Part shown: positions 7,153 to 9,228 of the stretch, piece by piece
Numbering within the stretch: the first letter of the stretch is position 1
How the letters are laid out: every line of letters starts with the position of its first letter
NCBI GenBank assembly: GCA_014729205.1
Contig: WJKG01000094.1
Coordinates: 1-9,228, forward strand
DNA: 9,228 nt
Direction of reading: 5' to 3'
Source of the DNA: a candidate division GN15 bacterium
Lineage (GTDB): Bacteria > Zixibacteria > MSB-5A5 > GN15 > FEB-12
Position numbers and translations under genes: made by a program
The notes under the pieces: generated by a model
The model's input: only the letters and a program-made list of their open reading frames with translations
What the model was told of the DNA's origin: nothing
Database searches by the model: none

Positions 7153-7191
7153 GAGCCGCATTTCCGCGACGGGTGCCCCTGCTTGCGGCTC
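7153..7191 (-). other. Hairpin in the rrf2 leader, just upstream of its ribosome site
   Basis: GAGCCGCA (7153-7160) and TGCGGCTC (7184-7191) are a perfect 8-bp inverted repeat with a GC-rich 23-base interior. In the rrf2 mRNA the stem would end three bases before the GGAAGGAAG ribosome-binding region (7150-7142). No U-run follows, so it does not look like a terminator. It may modulate translation or mRNA stability, or simply be chance structure. Confidence 0.4.
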
Positions 7192-7223
7192 GTCACTTAG
7201 GACACCTGCCTACCTCGGCATGG

Positions 7224-7252
7224 AAATAATCAAAAATAGACAAATATGTCAA
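7224..7252 (-). promoter_or_regulatory. Candidate promoter of the rrf2-type gene
   Basis: On the minus strand there is a perfect TTGACA (7252-7247). The -10 element is ambiguous: GATTAT (7231-7226) matches four of six bases but with only a 15-base spacer, while TTATTT (7229-7224) has a 17-base spacer and a poor match. The leader would be about 80 bases and would contain the 7153-7191 hairpin. Confidence 0.4.
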
Positions 7253-7271
7253 CCCAATGGCAACTATTTTT
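7232..7271. promoter_or_regulatory. Nested inverted repeats in the divergent rrf2/cobO control region
   Basis: AAAAATAG (7232-7239) and CTATTTTT (7264-7271) are a perfect 8-base inverted repeat 24 bases apart. Between them, overlapping the left arm by one base, is GACA-N4-TGTC (7239-7250). The inner palindrome overlaps the -35 box and spacer of the rrf2 promoter candidate, and the outer right arm touches the cobO -10 candidate. This placement is typical of an autoregulatory operator. Binding by the Rrf2 protein is inference. Confidence 0.4.
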
Positions 7272-7276
7272 ATACT
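7246..7276 (+). promoter_or_regulatory. Tentative cobO promoter
   Basis: TATACT (7271-7276) is a good -10 box, five of six consensus bases. The best -35 candidate, ATGTCA (7246-7251), is four of six with an over-long 19-base spacer, so activation by a regulator is possible. The leader to the ATG at 7369 would be about 85 bases, starting in a T-rich run at 7288-7294. Confidence 0.3.
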
Positions 7277-7351
7277 ATCTTGTCAGGTTTTTTTGTAGGT
7301 AGAACCCAACGGGTGCCGGCGTTGTTGAGAGTGTGAACGCCAATATGTATC

Positions 7352-7357
7352 AGGAGG
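7352..7357 (+). promoter_or_regulatory. Ribosome binding site that suggests the cobO start
   Basis: AGGAGG lies 11 bases before the ATG at 7369. It falls downstream of the alternative in-frame starts (GTG 7333, ATG 7345), neither of which has a recognisable site, so the shorter protein is preferred. The spacing is slightly long. Confidence 0.6.
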
Positions 7358-7368
7358 AAGCAGAGATA

Positions 7369-7932
7369 ATGAGCGACAATGAGAAATCCGGTCAAAAGGA
7401 CGAGAAACAGGGACTGCTGATCGTCTATACCGGCCACGGTAAGGGCAAGACCACGGCCGCGCTGGGGATGTGCGTACGGGCGCTGGGGTATCACTGGCGG
7501 GTGTGTATTGTGCAGTTCGTGAAGGGGAGCTGGAAGTACGGTGAGCTTCGCGGAGTCAAGCGGCTGTCGCCGGAGATCGAACTGCATACGGTCGGTGAGG
7601 GGTTTGTCGGGATTGTAGATGATAACAAGGAGCGTTCCGAACACATCCGAGCAGCCAAGGAGGGGGTGGAGTTCGCCCGCAAGATCATAGAAAGCTGCGA
7701 CTACCCACTGGTGATACTCGATGAACTCAATGTGGCTCTCAAGCTGGAGTTAGTTGATCGTGAGGATGTGGAGTCACTGATTGACGCGATGTCCCATGAG
7801 CAGCATTTGGTGATCACGGGGCGCGACGCTCCGGAGTGGTTGATTGAGAAGGCGAACCTTGTCACCGAGATGAAAGAGATCAAGCATCCGTATCAGGAGG
7901 GGATTCTGGCCCAGAAGGGAATCGACTGGTGA
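7369..7932 (+). CDS. cobO: Cob(I)yrinic acid a,c-diamide adenosyltransferase (CobO/BtuR family)
   Basis: Transfers the adenosyl group of ATP to the reduced cobalt of corrinoids, giving adenosylcobalamin precursors or salvaging B12; cytosolic. The 187-residue product fits the family (E. coli BtuR is about 196). Visible motifs are the P-loop GHGKGKTT (22-29), WRVCIVQFVKG (43-53), a Walker B-like VILDELN (115-121), VITGRDAPEWL (148-158) and the family-typical C-terminus HPYQEGILAQKGIDW (173-187). The start chosen is the ATG with an upstream AGGAGG; an in-frame extension to 7333 would add only a short non-conserved tail. It is the first gene of a plus-strand run and overlaps the next gene by 3 bases, so translation is probably coupled. 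No cobalamin biosynthesis or transport gene and no B12 riboswitch is seen nearby, which fits a salvage role. The Rrf2 gene is divergent from it. Confidence 0.94.
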   Translation: MSDNEKSGQKDEKQGLLIVYTGHGKGKTTAALGMCVRALGYHWRVCIVQFVKGSWKYGELRGVKRLSPEIELHTVGEGFVGIVDDNKERSEHIRAAKEGVEFARKIIESCDYPLVILDELNVALKLELVDREDVESLIDAMSHEQHLVITGRDAPEWLIEKANLVTEMKEIKHPYQEGILAQKGIDW

Positions 7933-8819
7933 AGATAGCGGTCACAGGGGCGACAGGTTTTGTGGGGCGGCACCTGGTGGAGGCCATGTTGGCGGCTGGT
8001 CATGAGGTGATTGCGATTCGCCACAGCAAGCCGCTGGAAGACGGTGAAGAGACATCCGACCGGCTGGAGACGCGGCAGGGCTCGGTGCATGAGCGGGAAT
8101 CGCTGGTGCGGGCCTTCAAAGGTGCTGATGCTATTGCTCACCTGGTGGGGATTATAGTAGAGACGAAGACCAAGAAGTTTGACAAGACTGTGGTGGGGGG
8201 GACAAAGAATGCTATCGCGGCGGCTAAAGAGGTTGGTGTGAGGCATTTCGTGTATCTATCGGCGATGGGTACAACACCTGAGGCCACGACCGATTACCAC
8301 CGAACGAAGTATGAGGCGGAGCAGATGGTTCAGGCATCGGGGTTGACATGGAATATCTGGCGCCCATCGATGATCCACGGTGCGGGTGATGGGTTCGTCA
8401 CGATGCTGCGCTCGATGATCAGCAAAGCGCCGATAGTGCCGATCATTGGTGATGGGAGGTACAAACTGCAACCGGTACTGGTCGATGATGTTGTCGATGT
8501 GATGACGCGAGGATTGAGCAACAGAAAGACACATGGCGAGATTCTGGAGATTGGCGGTCCTGAAAAGCTTGAATATCGAGAGATTTTAGATATCATAATG
8601 AACGTGACCGGTAAGCGGCGTCCGACCATGCCGGTCCCGGTGGGTTTGGCCCGCCTGGGTGCCGCAGTGGCTGAAACCGTGCTGACTCCGGCGCCAGTAA
8701 CTCGCGATCAGATACATATGTTGGTGAGTGGGAACACGGGAGATAATGGACCGTTGCAGGAGAAAATGGAGTACCGGCCGGTGAGTTTCGAGGCCGGGTT
8801 GCGACGATACGTGAGGTGA
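7929..8819 (+). CDS. NAD(P)-binding atypical SDR protein (NDUFA9-like / epimerase-like)
   Basis: A 296-residue Rossmann-fold protein of the extended/atypical short-chain dehydrogenase group, close in pattern to complex I subunit NDUFA9-like and NAD-dependent epimerase-like proteins. The N-terminus MKIAVTGATGFVGRHL holds GxxGxxG (Gly7, Gly10, Gly13). The beta-4 region is DAIAHLVG (67-74). VYLSAMG with Ser111 is followed by Tyr123-x3-Lys127, so the catalytic Tyr/Lys pair is kept. WRPSMIHGAGD (144-154) is the usual 'RP..v.G' cofactor region. The C-terminal half is more variable, so the substrate cannot be read. It starts at GTG 7929, overlapping the cobO stop (GTGA), with AAGGGA 8 bases upstream, which argues for translational coupling. 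It is followed after 4 bases by trxB. A role in quinone, lipid or sugar redox chemistry is possible; none is shown by the context. Confidence 0.87.
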   Translation: MKIAVTGATGFVGRHLVEAMLAAGHEVIAIRHSKPLEDGEETSDRLETRQGSVHERESLVRAFKGADAIAHLVGIIVETKTKKFDKTVVGGTKNAIAAAKEVGVRHFVYLSAMGTTPEATTDYHRTKYEAEQMVQASGLTWNIWRPSMIHGAGDGFVTMLRSMISKAPIVPIIGDGRYKLQPVLVDDVVDVMTRGLSNRKTHGEILEIGGPEKLEYREILDIIMNVTGKRRPTMPVPVGLARLGAAVAETVLTPAPVTRDQIHMLVSGNTGDNGPLQEKMEYRPVSFEAGLRRYVR

Positions 8820-8823
8820 GACT

Positions 8824-9228
8824 ATGGCTGAAGAGAAGCATTACGACTTAGTTATCGTGGGGGGAGGCCCAGGTGGTTTGACGGCCGGTCTGTATGGTGC
8901 CCGTGCGCGCCGCAAGACGGTGGTTATCGAGAAGGGGTTGCTGGGTGGCCAGATCGCCAACACGGCGGAAGTGGAGGACTATCCTGGATTCGAACTCATC
9001 TCCGGGGCGGAACTGTCAATGAAGATGGCGGATCATGCCAAGAAGTTCGGGTTAGAGATCGCTACTGATGACGTCGAAGAAGTTTACTGCGACGGTGACG
9101 ACCGGGTCGCCAAGTGCAGTTCCGGTGATATCTACCGGGCCAAGGCGATCATCCTGTCGACGGGCGGCTCGCCGGTCTACCTGGGAGTCCCCGGTGAAGA
9201 GGAGTATACCGGTAAGGGCGTGTCATAC
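8824..9228 (+). CDS. trxB: Thioredoxin reductase, N-terminal part, cut by the window end
   Basis: NADPH-dependent flavoprotein that reduces thioredoxin. The 135 visible codons carry the FAD-binding part: YDLVIVGGGPGGLTAGLY with the GxGxxG loop (13-18), VIEKG, GGQIANT (41-47), VEDYPGF (50-56), and the second FAD-contact region LSTGGSPVYLGVPGEEEYTGKGVSY (ends at residue 135). In the family this is followed directly by the redox-active CxxC, so the window stops just before the active-site cysteines and activity cannot be confirmed. The ATG at 8824 has a GAGGTG site 5 bases upstream that overlaps the stop of the preceding gene, so it is very likely in the same transcript as cobO and the SDR gene. 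A ferredoxin- or other-donor TrxB-like paralogue is possible, since the NADPH domain is not visible. Confidence 0.92.
   Translation, partial: MAEEKHYDLVIVGGGPGGLTAGLYGARARRKTVVIEKGLLGGQIANTAEVEDYPGFELISGAELSMKMADHAKKFGLEIATDDVEEVYCDGDDRVAKCSSGDIYRAKAIILSTGGSPVYLGVPGEEEYTGKGVSY

Noticed and set aside
7277..7368. Possible cobalamin riboswitch in the cobO leader, suggested by GGGTGCCGGC at 7311-7320
   Set aside because: The leader is too short for this roughly 200-base element and lacks the conserved core and B12-box patterns; only a weak CAACG/CGTTG stem is seen.

Overview
The window looks like chromosomal DNA from a moderately GC-rich bacterium with anaerobic or low-oxygen central metabolism. 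It holds eight protein genes (two cut by the window ends), no RNA gene, no mobile element and no CRISPR array. The single-chain pyruvate:ferredoxin oxidoreductase, the Rrf2 regulator and the cobalamin adenosyltransferase fit an anaerobe or facultative organism. The gene mix recalls uncultured FCB-type or deltaproteobacterial genomes, but that is an impression and the phylum cannot be fixed from sequence reading alone.

Layout. (1) 1-957, plus strand: the C-terminal 318 codons of a leucyl aminopeptidase (pepA), ending at a shared hairpin terminator. (2) 1061-2083, minus strand: a secreted TolB-like beta-propeller protein with its own promoter candidate. (3) 2345-6593, minus strand: dcd followed 34 bases later by nifJ, apparently one transcript with a good promoter candidate upstream of dcd and a hairpin terminator after nifJ. 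(4) 6712-7134, minus strand: an Rrf2-family regulator, immediately upstream of dcd-nifJ. (5) A 234-base AT-rich divergent control region with nested inverted repeats. (6) 7369-9228, plus strand: cobO, a nucleoside-diphosphate-sugar-epimerase-like SDR protein overlapping it by 3 bases, and the start of a thioredoxin reductase (trxB) that runs off the window.

How the parts may work together. NifJ makes acetyl-CoA and reduced ferredoxin and is typically oxygen-sensitive. The Rrf2 gene beside it is a plausible redox or metabolic regulator of the dcd-nifJ transcript and/or of itself and cobO. CobO makes adenosylcobalamin precursors and TrxB supplies thiol reducing power. These links rest on gene order only.

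Most genes are ordinary. The strongest anomaly is in Dcd: the position that aligns with the catalytic glutamate of E. coli dCTP deaminase (Glu138) is a cysteine (codon 132), although the rest of the active site is kept. Second is the Rrf2 protein, which keeps only one of the three cysteines used by Fe-S members. No clearly new multi-gene system was found.
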